Assembly: GCF_002995745.1 (NCBI RefSeq) | Contig: NZ_PVXQ01000002.1 | Coordinates: 1 to 64,000, forward strand | Direction of reading: 5' to 3' | DNA: 64,000 bases | Origin: Clostridium vincentii | GTDB lineage: Bacteria > Bacillota > Clostridia > Clostridiales > Clostridiaceae | Part shown: one piece after another, positions 45,792 to 56,658 of the stretch | Numbering within the stretch: the stretch's first letter is position 1 | How the letters are laid out: every line of letters begins with the position of its first letter | Made by a program: the position numbers and the translations under genes | Notes under the pieces: model-generated | Database searches by the model: none | Seen by the model: only the letters and a program-made list of their open reading frames with translations | What the model was told of the DNA's origin: nothing

Positions 45792-46709
45792 ATGAATAAA
45801 TATTTAAAATATAAAGATTTATTTAAAGGAATATATAACGAAGAAGATATAAAGATAGATGAAGAAATGAGTGAACATATATATTTTAAAGTTGGAGGCC
45901 CAACAGATATATTAGTAACCCCAACTGATATTGAGCAGCTTAGAAAAACTTTGAAAATATGCAAAGAGAATTATATACCTTACTATATAATTGGGAATGG
46001 ATCCAATTTACTAGTTAAAGATGGAGGCATTAGGGGTGTCGTTATCAAGTTAGTTAAGTTAAATAAGTTAGAGAAAACTAAAAACTCAATTAAGGCAGAG
46101 ACCGGAGTGTTGTTAAAAGATGTATCCAATATAGCTTTAGAAGAATCATTAACAGGCTTTGAATTTGCGTGTGGAATACCTGGTTCTGTAGGTGGAGCTG
46201 TATTTATGAATGCAGGAGCTTATAATGGTGAAATAAGAGATGTAATTAAAGAGGCAGAAGTTATAAACAATGAGGGAGAAATCATAGTATTTTCGAAGGA
46301 AGAGCTAGAACTTGGATATAGAACCTCTAAGGTCATGGAAGAAGATTTTGTAGTTGTAAGTGCTGTATTTGATTTATCATATGGAGATAAAGAAAAAATT
46401 CAAGCTAGAATAGATCTTCTTACAAATAAAAGAGAAGACAGACAGCCTTTAGAATACCCATCAGCAGGGAGTACGTTTAAGAGGCCAGAAGGTTATTTTG
46501 CTGGAAAGCTAATTCAAGATGCAGGATTAAAGGGATTTACTATAGGTGGGGCAATGGTTTCAGAGAAACATTCTGGATTTGTTATTAATAAGGGAGGGGC
46601 TACCGCTAAGGATATTCTAGATTTAATAGACCATATCAAAGAAAGTGTAAAGTCTCAATTTGGAGTGGATCTCTATCCAGAAGTAAGGGTATTAGGAGAA
46701 GATCAATAG
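45792..46709 (+). CDS. murB: UDP-N-acetylmuramate dehydrogenase
   Basis: It reduces UDP-GlcNAc-enolpyruvate to UDP-MurNAc with FAD and NADPH, in peptidoglycan precursor synthesis. Its 305 residues include the FAD-binding phrases [22 protein letters not shown] and [20 protein letters not shown], the catalytic Ser in [10 protein letters not shown], and a C-terminal Glu (YPEVRVLG). This is the type II form. ATG 45792 has GAGGAG 7 nt upstream; an in-frame ATG 45747 without a good site would add 15 residues. Confidence 0.97.
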   Translation: MNKYLKYKDLFKGIYNEEDIKIDEEMSEHIYFKVGGPTDILVTPTDIEQLRKTLKICKENYIPYYIIGNGSNLLVKDGGIRGVVIKLVKLNKLEKTKNSIKAETGVLLKDVSNIALEESLTGFEFACGIPGSVGGAVFMNAGAYNGEIRDVIKEAEVINNEGEIIVFSKEELELGYRTSKVMEEDFVVVSAVFDLSYGDKEKIQARIDLLTNKREDRQPLEYPSAGSTFKRPEGYFAGKLIQDAGLKGFTIGGAMVSEKHSGFVINKGGATAKDILDLIDHIKESVKSQFGVDLYPEVRVLGEDQ

Positions 46710-46735
46710 AAGGCATGTGGAAGCATGCTTTTTTT
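46709..46735 (+). terminator. Terminator after murB
   Basis: GCATG-TGGAAG-CATGC with flanking A and T runs forms a short stem ending in seven or more T. It overlaps the murB stop region. Confidence 0.8.
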
Positions 46736-46849
46736 AATGTATAAATAAACATGTATAGTAGAACAAAATATCTATTCATGGTTAATAAAAACTAATATAT
46801 GTTATAATATAGTTATAGATTAAAAAGGGAGCATAAGGAGGAAGGTTTA

Positions 46850-47728
46850 GTGAGATTCGTCATAGTAACAGGATTATCAGGAGCTGGGAAAACAGAAGCG
46901 ACTAAAAGCTTAGAAGATATAGGATATTTTTGCGTAGATAATTTACCCCCAAAGCTTATTCCTAAATTTTCAGAAGCTTGCAACGGAGGCAATATAGAAA
47001 AGGCTGCATTGGTAATGGATATAAGAGGTGGAATATTCTTTGATGATTTATTTGAGTCATTACTATACTTAAAAGAGAATGCTTTTCAATATGAAATACT
47101 ATTCCTTGATTCATCAGATGAAGTATTAGTAAAAAGATTCAAGGAAAGTAGAAGAAGCCATCCATTATCACCAAATGGAAGGGTATTAACTGGAATAGAT
47201 TCTGAAAGGAAAAAGCTAAGGGAAATAAAGGATAGAGCAGATATCATTATTGATACATCTAAGTATGCAATAAAGGATTTAAGAGCAAAGATAAATGGAT
47301 ATTATGGAGACGATATAGTTCCTGAAAAACAATTATCTGTTACAGTGTTAAGCTTCGGATTTAAGTATGGAATTCCTGTTGATTCAGACTTAGTATTTGA
47401 TGTAAGATTCATCCCAAATCCTTTTTATATACCTGAATTAAAAAAATATTGCGGTAATGATGAGCCAGTTAAGAAGTATGTTATGGAACAAGAGGAGACA
47501 ATAGCATTTATTTATAGATTTAATGATATGTTGAAATTCCTAATTCCTAATTACATAAAAGAAGGAAAGAGGCAACTAATAGTATCTATAGGCTGTACAG
47601 GGGGAAGGCATCGATCGGTTGCAATTGCCAATCAAATTAATGACACGTTGTTGAAAGAAGGTTTTAGTTCGAAAATAGAACATAGAGACATAAATGAAGA
47701 CCTTAATAAAGGAGCTAAAAAGCTATGA
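46850..47728 (+). CDS. rapZ: RapZ/YvcJ nucleotide-binding protein
   Basis: This 292-residue P-loop protein has Walker [11 protein letters not shown] near residue 8 and a C-terminal domain ending in [14 protein letters not shown], typical of RapZ. In E. coli RapZ guides RNase E to GlmZ; in Gram-positives (YvcJ) the role is unclear, so RNA regulation here is only possible. It starts at GTG behind AAGGAGGAAGG. A TGTTATAAT extended -10 box (46800-46808) is a likely promoter. Its stop overlaps yvcK by 4 nt (ATGA), the conserved rapZ-yvcK-whiA order. Confidence 0.95.
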   Translation: MRFVIVTGLSGAGKTEATKSLEDIGYFCVDNLPPKLIPKFSEACNGGNIEKAALVMDIRGGIFFDDLFESLLYLKENAFQYEILFLDSSDEVLVKRFKESRRSHPLSPNGRVLTGIDSERKKLREIKDRADIIIDTSKYAIKDLRAKINGYYGDDIVPEKQLSVTVLSFGFKYGIPVDSDLVFDVRFIPNPFYIPELKKYCGNDEPVKKYVMEQEETIAFIYRFNDMLKFLIPNYIKEGKRQLIVSIGCTGGRHRSVAIANQINDTLLKEGFSSKIEHRDINEDLNKGAKKL

Positions 47729-49065
47729 AGTTTAGGGATTGGCTAAAAGCAGGTATTAAGGTTAAAAGATGGATTCTATTTGGAATACTAGGAGTTTTAC
47801 TTATAGCTTTTGGATTCACTGAATTAGTAACTCGTAGGGTTTACGATATATATTATAAAATATTTTATGTGTTTCTAAATATAACAGGAATATTTGTAAT
47901 TTATATTTCAGTAACAGAAGCAATGAAGTCCATAATAGTCATGATAAACAAGGGATATTTAAAGATATCTTTTGATAGTAAAAAGATAGAGAGCCTTATT
48001 TATGAAAAAAGACTTTTAGTTAAAGGTCCTAAAATAGTTGTAATTGGAGGCGGGACTGGCCTCTCTACGATGCTTAGAGGATTGAAATATTATACTTCTA
48101 ACATTACTGCTGTTGTTACGGTTGGTGATGATGGCGGAGGCTCAGGCGACTTGAGGGAAGATCTAGGGATATTACCTCCCGGTGATATAAGAAACTGTAT
48201 ATTGGCATTAGCAGATACAGAACCTTTGATGCAAGATTTGCTTCAGTATAGATTTCAGGATGGAAGATTAAAAAATCAAAGCTTTGGGAATTTATTCTTA
48301 GCAGCTATGGCAGGAATATCAGATAACTTTGAGGATGCCGTACAAAAAATGAGTTCTGTATTAGCTGTAACAGGTATGGTTCTACCTGTTACTCTAGATG
48401 ATATGCAGCTTGTTGCCATGCTTGAAAATGGTAATAAGGTCTATGGTGAATCGCAGATACCAGAAGAAGTAATTAAACAAAATTCAATAATTAGCAATTT
48501 ATCAATTGAACCTGAAGATGCCCAGCCTTTAAAAGAAGCACTGCAAGCAATAAAGGAAGCAGATGCTATTGTAATGGGACCGGGAAGTCTTTATACAAGT
48601 GTTATTTCTAATTTGCTTGTGAAGAGAATAAGTTTAGCTGTCAGGAAAAGCGATGCGTTGAAAATTTATGTGTGTAATGTAATGACTCAGCCAGGTGAAA
48701 CTGATAATTTTACTACCACAGATCACTTAAAGATTTTAAAAAAATATGGTGGAAAAGATATAGTGGATTGCGTTATATCAAATTCAGGAGACATTTCAGA
48801 TGAACTTAAGGACAAGTATTTAAAGAATAATTGTATTTTAGTTACTAGTGATGAAAAAGAAATTAAGGACCTAGGAGTTGACTTAGTTCAAGAAAATATT
48901 GTTAAGGTAGAGAATGAAATTGTTAAACATGATTCAGAACGTCTGGCAGAGGTGTTAATTGATACCATAATGAAGAAAAAATTATTATATGATAAAAAGA
49001 AGATTATTGAATACATGTACTTATCCCAAAGAATAAAGGGAAGAGAAAAGAAAGAAAAAAAATAG
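47725..49065 (+). CDS. yvcK: YvcK/CofD-like protein with N-terminal membrane segments
   Basis: This 446-residue protein has two N-terminal membrane helices (about 16-33 and 47-66). The YvcK domain starts near residue 105 ([43 protein letters not shown]). YvcK binds UDP-sugars and supports wall synthesis and growth on gluconeogenic carbon in B. subtilis. The Bacillus form (~320 residues) lacks the membrane part, so this longer clostridial form should be membrane-bound. It is translationally coupled to rapZ. Confidence 0.94.
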   Translation: MKFRDWLKAGIKVKRWILFGILGVLLIAFGFTELVTRRVYDIYYKIFYVFLNITGIFVIYISVTEAMKSIIVMINKGYLKISFDSKKIESLIYEKRLLVKGPKIVVIGGGTGLSTMLRGLKYYTSNITAVVTVGDDGGGSGDLREDLGILPPGDIRNCILALADTEPLMQDLLQYRFQDGRLKNQSFGNLFLAAMAGISDNFEDAVQKMSSVLAVTGMVLPVTLDDMQLVAMLENGNKVYGESQIPEEVIKQNSIISNLSIEPEDAQPLKEALQAIKEADAIVMGPGSLYTSVISNLLVKRISLAVRKSDALKIYVCNVMTQPGETDNFTTTDHLKILKKYGGKDIVDCVISNSGDISDELKDKYLKNNCILVTSDEKEIKDLGVDLVQENIVKVENEIVKHDSERLAEVLIDTIMKKKLLYDKKKIIEYMYLSQRIKGREKKEKK

Positions 49066-49072
49066 AAATTAC

Positions 49073-49104
49073 GTGGCATTATCTATAGAGATAGTGCCAC
49101 TTTT
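49073..49104 (+). terminator. Terminator-like hairpin after yvcK
   Basis: GTGGCATTATCT pairs with GAGATAGTGCCAC imperfectly, followed by TTTTG. It may only partly separate yvcK from whiA. Confidence 0.65.
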
Positions 49105-49207
49105 GATACATGCGCTAATTCGTTATATTAATGGTTTTATGATATAATAAAATATTATATTAAGGGAAATTCAATTTAGATAATTTATAGATTAAAGGAG
49201 AGTCCTT

Positions 49208-50155
49208 ATGTCGTTTTCAGCTAAAGTAAAAGGAGAAATAGGTAGATATACAGATATGAGCAGGTCTGAAGCTCTGGCAGAGATTTCAGCAATAATGAAG
49301 GTTAGTGGAACAATTGGATTTAGTGGTAAGGGGTTATCGTTTAGAATTACAACAGAGAATCCAGCAAGTGCAAGATTAATATTTACCTTGTTGAAAAAAC
49401 AATTTAATATTCATTCCAAATTGATGGTAAAGAAAAGTAATTCATTAAAGAAAAACAATATATACATGGTTGTTATAGATGAAGAAATGGGAGTTAGGGG
49501 ATTACTCCAAGAAACTGGCATATTTACTGAAGTAGATGGAGTAATGGGGTTAGATTATGGAATTCATGATGAAATGGTAAAGAGCGAAGGCGAAAGACGG
49601 GCTTATGTAAGAGGAGCGTTTTTAGGTGGAGGAAGCATTAGTAATCCGGAAAAGACATATCATCTTGAATTTGTTACCCACAGTGAAGACTATGCAGTAG
49701 AGTTATGTAAACTTATAAATAGCTTTGGCTTAAATTCAAAGGTCATTCAAAGAAAGAATTCCTTTATTATCTACATAAAAGAAGGAGAGCAAATAGTTGA
49801 TTTATTAAACATTATTGGAGCTCATTCAGCATTATTACAACTAGAAAATATAAGAATAATAAAGGAAATGAGAAATAATGTTAACAGAATTGTTAATTGT
49901 GAAACTGCTAACCTTTCAAAAACAGTAAATGCTTCCGTCAGGCAAGTTGAGAGCATTAAACTTATTCGAAGCCAAATAGGACTTCAAAGGCTACCTAAAA
50001 ATCTTAGAGAAATCGCAGAGCTTAGATTAAATTATCCTGATGAATCCCTAAAGGAGCTTGGAGAAATGTTAGACCCATTAATAGGTAAATCAGGAGTTAA
50101 CCATAGATTAAGGAAAATTGAAAAGATAGCAGAAGAATTAAGATCTAGTGAGTAG
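49208..50155 (+). CDS. whiA: WhiA DNA-binding protein
   Basis: This 315-residue protein has an N-terminal LAGLIDADG-like domain without nuclease residues (RAYVRGAFLGGGSISNPEKTYHLEF) and a C-terminal helix-turn-helix (about 220-310, LRLNYPDESLKELGEMLDP). WhiA controls sporulation division genes in Streptomyces and affects division and chromosome segregation in B. subtilis. It follows rapZ-yvcK as usual and lies 12 nt before dnaE. The start is ATG behind AAAGGAGAG. Confidence 0.97.
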   Translation: MSFSAKVKGEIGRYTDMSRSEALAEISAIMKVSGTIGFSGKGLSFRITTENPASARLIFTLLKKQFNIHSKLMVKKSNSLKKNNIYMVVIDEEMGVRGLLQETGIFTEVDGVMGLDYGIHDEMVKSEGERRAYVRGAFLGGGSISNPEKTYHLEFVTHSEDYAVELCKLINSFGLNSKVIQRKNSFIIYIKEGEQIVDLLNIIGAHSALLQLENIRIIKEMRNNVNRIVNCETANLSKTVNASVRQVESIKLIRSQIGLQRLPKNLREIAELRLNYPDESLKELGEMLDPLIGKSGVNHRLRKIEKIAEELRSSE

Positions 50156-50167
50156 GAGGAAAGAAGT

Positions 50168-53100
50168 ATGGAAGAAAAAAAATTCTGTCATCTTCATCTT
50201 CATACAGAGTACAGTCTACTAGATGGATCAGGCAAAATTCCGAAGATTATAAAAAGGGCCAAGGAACTTGGAATGGAAAGCATAGCTATTACAGATCATG
50301 GAATTATGTATGGATGTGTGGATTTTTATAAAGCAGCTAAGGAAAATGGAATTAAGCCTATATTAGGTTGTGAAGTTTATGTTGCAGGTAAGTCTATGGA
50401 TATAAAGCAACCAGATAAGGAAAATCAAACCTACCATTTAGTGCTTTTAGTGAAGAACGAAGTTGGATATCAAAATTTAATGAAAATTGTTTCACAGGCT
50501 TCAATCAGAGGATTTTATTATAAACCAAGAGTTGATCATGAATATTTAAGAGCTCATAGTGAAGGCATTATAGCCTTAAGTGCTTGCCTGGGTGGAGAAG
50601 TGCAAAAATATCAACTAAAAGGTGACTATGAGAAGGCTAAGGAAATATCCTTATTGTATAAGGATATTTTTAAGGATGGATTTTACATAGAGATTCAAAA
50701 TCATGGCATGGAGGAACAAAGAAAGGTAAATGAAGGTAATATAAAGTTGTCTAGAGAGACTGGAATACCTTTAGTTGCAACAAATGATGTGCATTATATA
50801 GTTCAGGAGGACTCAAAAGCACATGATATTTTAATGTGCATCCAAACAGGGAAGAATATAGAGGATGAAAATAGAAGAAGATACCCATCAGATCAGTTTT
50901 ACTTAAAGTCTCCAGAGGAAATGTGGGATATGTTTTCCTATTTACCGGAAGCTCTAGAAAATACGATAAAAATTGCTGATGAGTGTAATTTTGATTATAA
51001 ATTTCATGAATCAAAGCTTCCTAAATTCCCATTAGAAGAGAATGTTGACCCTTTTAAGTACTTACAGGATATTTGTTATAGTGGGCTAATTAAAAGATAT
51101 GATGTATTTGAAGAATTCTTGAATAAGGAATTTAAAATAGAAGAAATTGAAATATTTGCGAAAACTGATAGCAAGGCTAAGGAATATGTGGATAGGCTTG
51201 AATATGAGCTAGGGGTAATCAAACAAATGGGATTTGTAGATTATTTCTTAATAACTTGGGATTTTATTAGATTTTCGAATGAAAATGGCATTCCAACAGG
51301 ACCGGGGAGAGGCTCAGCAGCGGGGTCAATAGTTGCATTTACTTTAGGGATAACTAAAATAGATCCAATAAAGTATAGTTTGATTTTTGAGAGGTTTTTA
51401 AATCCTGAAAGGGTCAGTATGCCAGATATAGATTCTGACTTTTGTTATGAAAGAAGACAAGAAGTTATTGATTATGTTGTAGAAAAATATGGTGCAGATA
51501 ATGTTTCACAGATTATAACCTTTGGTACAATGGCACCAAGGATGTGTATTAGAGATGTAGGTAGAGCTATGAACTATAGTTATGCAGAGGTGGATAGAAT
51601 TTCTAAGATGATACCTACTGTCCTTGGAATAACTATAGATAAGGCATTAGAACTTAATCCTGAGTTGAAGCTTGCCTATGATAGTGATGTAAGAGTTAAA
51701 GCCCTTATAGAAATTTGTAAAAGTTTAGAGGGACTACCAAGACATGCATCAACTCACGCAGCTGGTGTTGTTATAGCATCAACACCCTTAGTTGAGTACG
51801 TACCGCTTCAAAAGAATGATGAAATGATAGTAACTCAATTTGGAATGACAACTCTAGAGGAACTTGGACTTTTAAAAATGGATTTCCTTGGACTTAGAAC
51901 CCTTACTGTCATGAATGATGCAGTCAAGATGGTTAAGGTGAATAGGGGCATAGATATAGATTTAGATAAAATAGATATTGATGACAAAAAGGTTTATAAA
52001 ATGATCGGAGAAGGTAAAACAGCAGGGGTATTCCAATTAGAATCAGCTGGAATGACCTCCTTTATGAAGGAACTAAAGCCTGATAATATTGAGGATATCA
52101 TTGCAGGAATATCATTATATAGACCGGGCCCTATGGCTGAAATTCCTAAGTATGTGGAGTGTAAAAGAAATCCTAGCAAAGTTCAATATATTGCGCCACA
52201 GCTTGAGAGCATATTAGATGTAACATATGGAGTTATGGTATATCAAGAGCAGGTTATGGAAATAGTTATGAAGCTTGGTGGATACTCACTAGGCCGAAGT
52301 GATTTAGTTAGAAGAGCCATGTCCAAGAAAAAACATAAGGTTATGGAAGAGGAAAGAAAAAATTTCATACATGGAATAGTAGATGAAAATGGAAAGGTTG
52401 AGGTTCCAGGATGTATTAGGAATGGAATTAGTGAAGAGGCAGCAAATAAGATATTTGATTCCATGATGGATTTTGCATCCTATGCCTTTAATAAGAGTCA
52501 TGCTGCAGCATATGCAGTAGTAGGCTATCAGACTGCATATTTAATGAAATATTATCCTGTGGAGACCATAGCAGCAATGCTTAATTCAGTTATGGGAATT
52601 AATGAAAAAGTATCTAATTACATAAAGTTTGCAGAATCTGAAGGAATTCAAGTGTTACCACCTGATATAAATGAGAGCTATTCTAGATTTACTGTAAAAG
52701 GAAATAGCATAAGGTTTGGATTAGCAGCTATAAAAAATGTTGGAGCAAATGCTGTAGAAAGCATAGTTACTGCTAGAGAAAAAAAAGAAGACTTTAATTC
52801 ATTAGAAGATTTTATTGATAAAATAGATGTTTCAGCTGTAAATAAGAGAGCAGTTGAAAGTCTAATTAAAGCTGGGGCTTTAGACAAGTTTAATATATTT
52901 AGGTCGAAATTGTTAGCGGTCTTTGAAAAATTAATAGATGGAATATCCAATGATAGAAAGAGGAACATAGATGGTCAGATAAGTCTTTTTGGATTAGCTG
53001 AAGATTCTGCAGATTTACCTAAAATTGGGTTTCCTAACATTAAAGAATTTTCAAAAAAGAATCTATTAGCAATGGAAAAAGAAATGACTGGATTATATTT

Positions 53101-53746
53101 ATCTGGCCATCCTTTAGATGAATATAAAAGAAGTCTAGAACTTCAAACATCAACTACTGTCCAGATTATTTATAAATCTTACAATATGCTACTAGAAAGT
53201 ATTTCCTCAGAGATGGAAGAGGATATTTTAGCAGAAGGGGCACCTTTAAATGATAATGATACTGTAATTCTGGGAGGAATCCTTACAGATGTAAAGCAAA
53301 AGGTCACTAGAAACAATACAATGATGGCATTTTTAGTATTAGAAGACTTAACAGGATCCATTGAGGTTATTGTTTTTCCAAGGACTTTAGATAAATTAAG
53401 AAATTTAATTGAGCCAGATTCTTTAGTGAAAATAAGAGGCCGGGTTAGCATTAAGGAGGATGAACTTCCAAAACTTATTTGTGAGAGTATAGAAGGTCTT
53501 GAAAAGATAAATGGAGATAAGATTTATATTAGAGTTGAAAATGAAATAGAAGCTAAAAAAGCAAATTTAGAACTTAAAAATCTCATAATAGGTCATGAAG
53601 GGAATACCCCAATCTATCTATTTGCAGGTGATAAGAAACAAAACTATAGATTGCAAAAAGATAGATGGATTACTGTAGATGAAGAAATTGTGGATATTTT
53701 TAAGAATAAATATGGAAAAGATAATATAAAATTAGTTGAAGGATGA
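50168..53746 (+). CDS. dnaE: DNA polymerase III alpha subunit, DnaE type
   Basis: This replicative family C polymerase has 1192 residues. The N-terminal PHP domain has HLHLHTEYSLLDG and ITDHGIMYG. The palm carries MPDIDSDF with catalytic Asp residues after GPGRGSAAGS. The fingers include AFNKSHAAAYAVVGYQTAYL. A late OB fold (VILGGILTDVKQKV, LVLEDLTGSIEVIVFP) follows. Firmicutes also have PolC, which is not in this window. It starts at ATG behind AGTAGGAGG, 12 nt after whiA, so it is likely co-transcribed. Confidence 0.97.
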   Translation: MEEKKFCHLHLHTEYSLLDGSGKIPKIIKRAKELGMESIAITDHGIMYGCVDFYKAAKENGIKPILGCEVYVAGKSMDIKQPDKENQTYHLVLLVKNEVGYQNLMKIVSQASIRGFYYKPRVDHEYLRAHSEGIIALSACLGGEVQKYQLKGDYEKAKEISLLYKDIFKDGFYIEIQNHGMEEQRKVNEGNIKLSRETGIPLVATNDVHYIVQEDSKAHDILMCIQTGKNIEDENRRRYPSDQFYLKSPEEMWDMFSYLPEALENTIKIADECNFDYKFHESKLPKFPLEENVDPFKYLQDICYSGLIKRYDVFEEFLNKEFKIEEIEIFAKTDSKAKEYVDRLEYELGVIKQMGFVDYFLITWDFIRFSNENGIPTGPGRGSAAGSIVAFTLGITKIDPIKYSLIFERFLNPERVSMPDIDSDFCYERRQEVIDYVVEKYGADNVSQIITFGTMAPRMCIRDVGRAMNYSYAEVDRISKMIPTVLGITIDKALELNPELKLAYDSDVRVKALIEICKSLEGLPRHASTHAAGVVIASTPLVEYVPLQKNDEMIVTQFGMTTLEELGLLKMDFLGLRTLTVMNDAVKMVKVNRGIDIDLDKIDIDDKKVYKMIGEGKTAGVFQLESAGMTSFMKELKPDNIEDIIAGISLYRPGPMAEIPKYVECKRNPSKVQYIAPQLESILDVTYGVMVYQEQVMEIVMKLGGYSLGRSDLVRRAMSKKKHKVMEEERKNFIHGIVDENGKVEVPGCIRNGISEEAANKIFDSMMDFASYAFNKSHAAAYAVVGYQTAYLMKYYPVETIAAMLNSVMGINEKVSNYIKFAESEGIQVLPPDINESYSRFTVKGNSIRFGLAAIKNVGANAVESIVTAREKKEDFNSLEDFIDKIDVSAVNKRAVESLIKAGALDKFNIFRSKLLAVFEKLIDGISNDRKRNIDGQISLFGLAEDSADLPKIGFPNIKEFSKKNLLAMEKEMTGLYLSGHPLDEYKRSLELQTSTTVQIIYKSYNMLLESISSEMEEDILAEGAPLNDNDTVILGGILTDVKQKVTRNNTMMAFLVLEDLTGSIEVIVFPRTLDKLRNLIEPDSLVKIRGRVSIKEDELPKLICESIEGLEKINGDKIYIRVENEIEAKKANLELKNLIIGHEGNTPIYLFAGDKKQNYRLQKDRWITVDEEIVDIFKNKYGKDNIKLVEG

Positions 53747-54052
53747 AAATTTATAGTGAGAGGGAATAATGAATATTAGCTCTCACTGAAAATCTAATTT
53801 TAAAAAATATATAATTAAATATAAGATTAATTGATAATTTTTCAGTTAAGAGGGGTATTTAAAAATAATTCAATATTTTATATGTGGTAAAAATGATAAA
53901 TAGGCAAATGAAAATTATTACAATAATCAAATTGTGAAAGATTTAATAATTATCTATATAATTATTAATGCTAGGGTATAATAAAGGTAGAGAAAAATCT
54001 ACAAATTAATACATTGCAGTACAAAAAAGTTGTTAAGGATATGTAAATTTCA

Positions 54053-54081
54053 TTGATAATTCTTTGTAATTTTTGTACAAT
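54053..54081 (+). promoter_or_regulatory. Promoter of pfkA-pyk
   Basis: TTGATA (54053-54058), 17 nt, TACAAT (54076-54081). Predicted start near 54088, leaving a ~75-nt leader. Confidence 0.75.
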
Positions 54082-54110
54082 GGTAGAAGGCAATGAATAG
54101 TAGTACAGGT

Positions 54111-54138
54111 TTAACATGCGTGGGACGTTAAGAGTCCC
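54111..54138 (+). promoter_or_regulatory. Structured pfkA leader with two alternative stems
   Basis: GGGAC-GTTAAGA-GTCCC (54122-54138) excludes a second possible stem TTAAC (54111-54115) with GTTAA (54127-54131). An outer ATGC/GCAT pair could extend the first. The ribosome binding site AAGGAGGAA lies downstream and is not clearly covered. Confidence 0.4.
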
Positions 54139-54162
54139 GGAGGTGCATAAGGAGGAATAATA

Positions 54163-55122
54163 ATGAAAAAAATAGCTATTTTAACAAGTGGAGGAGACGC
54201 TCCAGGGATGAATGCTGCAATTAGAGCAATAACAAGAACAGCAATAAATAGTGGATTAGAAGTCATGGGAATAAAAAGAGGATATAGTGGATTAATCAAC
54301 GGTGAGATATTTCCAATGGATAAAGAATATGTAGCTGATATAATTCAAAAAGGTGGAACTGTTTTAATGACAGCTAGATGCCTTGAATTCAAACAAGAAG
54401 AAGTTAGAAAAAGAGCCGTTAAAATCCTTAAGGCTTATGGAATAGATGCTTTAATAGTTATAGGCGGAGACGGATCATTTATGGGAGCAAAACTATTATC
54501 TGACCTAGGAGTTATGACTGTAGGTATTCCAGGAACAATTGATAATGATTTAGCCTACACAGATTATACAATAGGATTTGATACAGCTTTAAACACTGCA
54601 GTTGAGGCAATTAATAAAATTAAAGATACGTCAACTTCTCATGAAAGAGTTTCTGTAGTAGAAGTTATGGGAAGAAATTGTGGAGATATAGCACTATATG
54701 CAGGTATTTCAGGTGCAGCTGAAGCTATATTATTACCAGAATTAGAATTTGATAAAAATGCATTATACAGGACTATACTTGATGGAAAATCACAAGGTAG
54801 AATGCATAACTTAGTTGTTTTAGCTGAGGGTATTGGTGGAGCTATTGAACTTGCAAAGGAAATAGAAGAAGTTACAGGGATAGAAACGAGAGCAACAATA
54901 TTAGGTCATATTCAAAGAGGTGGTAGCCCAAGTGGTTCGGATAGAGTATTAGCATCTAAATTAGGAGCAAAGGCTGTTGAAGTTTTACTTGAAGGAAAGA
55001 CGTCAAGAGTTATAGGAATTAGAGAAAATAAGATGGTTGATGATGACATAGATGAAGCATTAGCAGTTGAAAGAAAATTTGATCAAAAACTATATGACAT
55101 CGCAGTAGTATTATCAAAATAA
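54163..55122 (+). CDS. pfkA: ATP-dependent 6-phosphofructokinase
   Basis: It phosphorylates fructose-6-phosphate, the main control point of glycolysis. Its 319 residues match the standard bacterial enzyme: LTSGGDAPGMNAAIRA, the ATP site GGDGSFMGA, the catalytic GTIDNDLAYTDYTIGFDTA and the substrate segment EVMGRNCGDIALYAG. It starts at ATG behind ATAAGGAGGAA. Pyruvate kinase follows after 66 nt without a terminator, forming the pfkA-pyk operon common in Firmicutes. Confidence 0.98.
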   Translation: MKKIAILTSGGDAPGMNAAIRAITRTAINSGLEVMGIKRGYSGLINGEIFPMDKEYVADIIQKGGTVLMTARCLEFKQEEVRKRAVKILKAYGIDALIVIGGDGSFMGAKLLSDLGVMTVGIPGTIDNDLAYTDYTIGFDTALNTAVEAINKIKDTSTSHERVSVVEVMGRNCGDIALYAGISGAAEAILLPELEFDKNALYRTILDGKSQGRMHNLVVLAEGIGGAIELAKEIEEVTGIETRATILGHIQRGGSPSGSDRVLASKLGAKAVEVLLEGKTSRVIGIRENKMVDDDIDEALAVERKFDQKLYDIAVVLSK

Positions 55123-55188
55123 TTAGTTATAATTTTAATTTATTATAAATTTAAGTTAATAAAACAAATAAGAGGAGTGTATTTTTTA

Positions 55189-56607
55189 ATGAGAAAAACT
55201 AAAATGATTTGTACAGTTGGACCAGCTAGTGAAACTGATGAGATTTTATCAAAGATTATTGAGGCAGGAATGAATGCTTCAAGACATAATTTTTCACATG
55301 GTGACCATGAAGAACATAGAGGAAGAATAGAATCAGTTAAGAGATTATCTAAGAAATTAAATAAACAAGTAGCTATAATTCTTGATACTAAGGGACCAGA
55401 AATAAGAACAGGAGATTTTGAACCAAGCAAGCTTGAATTACAAATTGGAGCAGATTTTACAATCTATGCTGGTGAAGAAGTTATGGGAGATAAAACTAAA
55501 TGTTCAGTAACTTATGCAGACCTTGCAAAGGATGTTAAGACTGGAGATACTATATTAATAGATGATGGTCTAGTTGGTTTATCAGTTAAATCAGTAGAAG
55601 GAAATAAAGTTCACTGTGTAGTTAACAATACAGGATTTGTAGGAAGCCATAAGGGCGTTAATGTTCCAGGAGTGTCAATAAATCTTCCAGCTTTAACTCC
55701 TAAGGATGAATCAGATCTTGTATTTGGTTGTGAAATGGGTGTTAATATGATAGCGGCTTCTTTCATAAGAAAAGCTGAGGATGTTTTCTCAATAAGAAAG
55801 TTATTAAAAGCAAATGGTGGAGAAGAGATACTTATTTGTTCAAAGATAGAAAATCAAGAAGGTGTAGATAATTTAGATTCTATATTAGAAGCATCAGATT
55901 CAATAATGGTTGCAAGAGGAGATCTTGGAGTTGAAATTCCAATAGAAAATGTACCAGCAGTACAAAAAATGATCATAGAAAAATGTAATGCTGCAGGAAA
56001 GCCAGTTGTTACTGCAACACAAATGCTTGACTCAATGATAAGAAATCCAAGACCAACAAGAGCTGAAGTTTCAGACGTTGCAAATGCTATATTAGATGGT
56101 ACAGATGCAATAATGTTATCTGGAGAAAGTGCTAACGGTACATATCCTGTAGAAGCTGTTCAAACAATGGCTAAAATTGCTACAGAAACTGAAAAAAGAT
56201 TACATTATAAATTAGCAGTTTCATCAGCTAAAAGTCATACACCAGCTAAATCAGGAGTTATTGCAAGAGCTACATGTAATTCAGCTGCTGAATTACAAGC
56301 AACAGCAATAATTTCATCAACTCAAAGTGGTGCAACTGCTAAGAGATTATCTCAATGTAGACCAGATTGTCCAATTATAGCTATAACTCCATCTGAAAAT
56401 GTAGCTAAGAAGTTATGTTTCTCATGGGGAGTATATCCATTAGTTGCTAAGAGAATGGAATCTACTGATGAAATGATGGAAAAATCAGTTAAAATAGCAA
56501 AAGAAAACGGATTTGTTCAAAATGGAGATGTAGTAGTTATAGCTGCTGGAGTTCCAGTTGATAAAATCGGATCAACTAACTTAATGAAGTTTAGTATAGT
56601 TGAATAA
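55189..56607 (+). CDS. pyk: Pyruvate kinase
   Basis: It makes pyruvate and ATP from phosphoenolpyruvate and ADP. The 472 residues include TKMICTVGPAS, ASRHNFSHGDHEEH, the catalytic region ICSKIENQEGVDNL, MVARGDLGVEIP and TATQMLDSM. It lacks the extra C-terminal PEP-utiliser-like domain found in Bacillus enzymes (~585 residues). ATG 55189 is chosen since AAGAGGAG lies about 11 nt upstream; the in-frame GTG 55177 overlaps that site. Confidence 0.97.
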   Translation: MRKTKMICTVGPASETDEILSKIIEAGMNASRHNFSHGDHEEHRGRIESVKRLSKKLNKQVAIILDTKGPEIRTGDFEPSKLELQIGADFTIYAGEEVMGDKTKCSVTYADLAKDVKTGDTILIDDGLVGLSVKSVEGNKVHCVVNNTGFVGSHKGVNVPGVSINLPALTPKDESDLVFGCEMGVNMIAASFIRKAEDVFSIRKLLKANGGEEILICSKIENQEGVDNLDSILEASDSIMVARGDLGVEIPIENVPAVQKMIIEKCNAAGKPVVTATQMLDSMIRNPRPTRAEVSDVANAILDGTDAIMLSGESANGTYPVEAVQTMAKIATETEKRLHYKLAVSSAKSHTPAKSGVIARATCNSAAELQATAIISSTQSGATAKRLSQCRPDCPIIAITPSENVAKKLCFSWGVYPLVAKRMESTDEMMEKSVKIAKENGFVQNGDVVVIAAGVPVDKIGSTNLMKFSIVE

Positions 56608-56625
56608 TATAACATAACATAATTT

Positions 56626-56658
56626 AAGTCCTTCTGAGAAATCAGGAGGACTTTTTTT
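56626..56658 (+). terminator. Terminator of the pfkA-pyk operon
   Basis: AAGTCCTTCTGA-GAAA-TCAGGAGGACTT (one mismatch) has a stable GAAA loop and a T run. Confidence 0.93.

Larger units (their letters stand above)
53747..54162. other. AT-rich region between dnaE and pfkA
   Basis: These 416 bases have no convincing gene. They hold an 8-bp hairpin (AGTGAGAG / CTCTCACT, 53755-53787) just after dnaE that lacks a T run, a TATAAT at 53977-53982 without a clear -35 box, the pfkA promoter at 54053-54081, and a structured pfkA leader. Confidence 0.7.
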
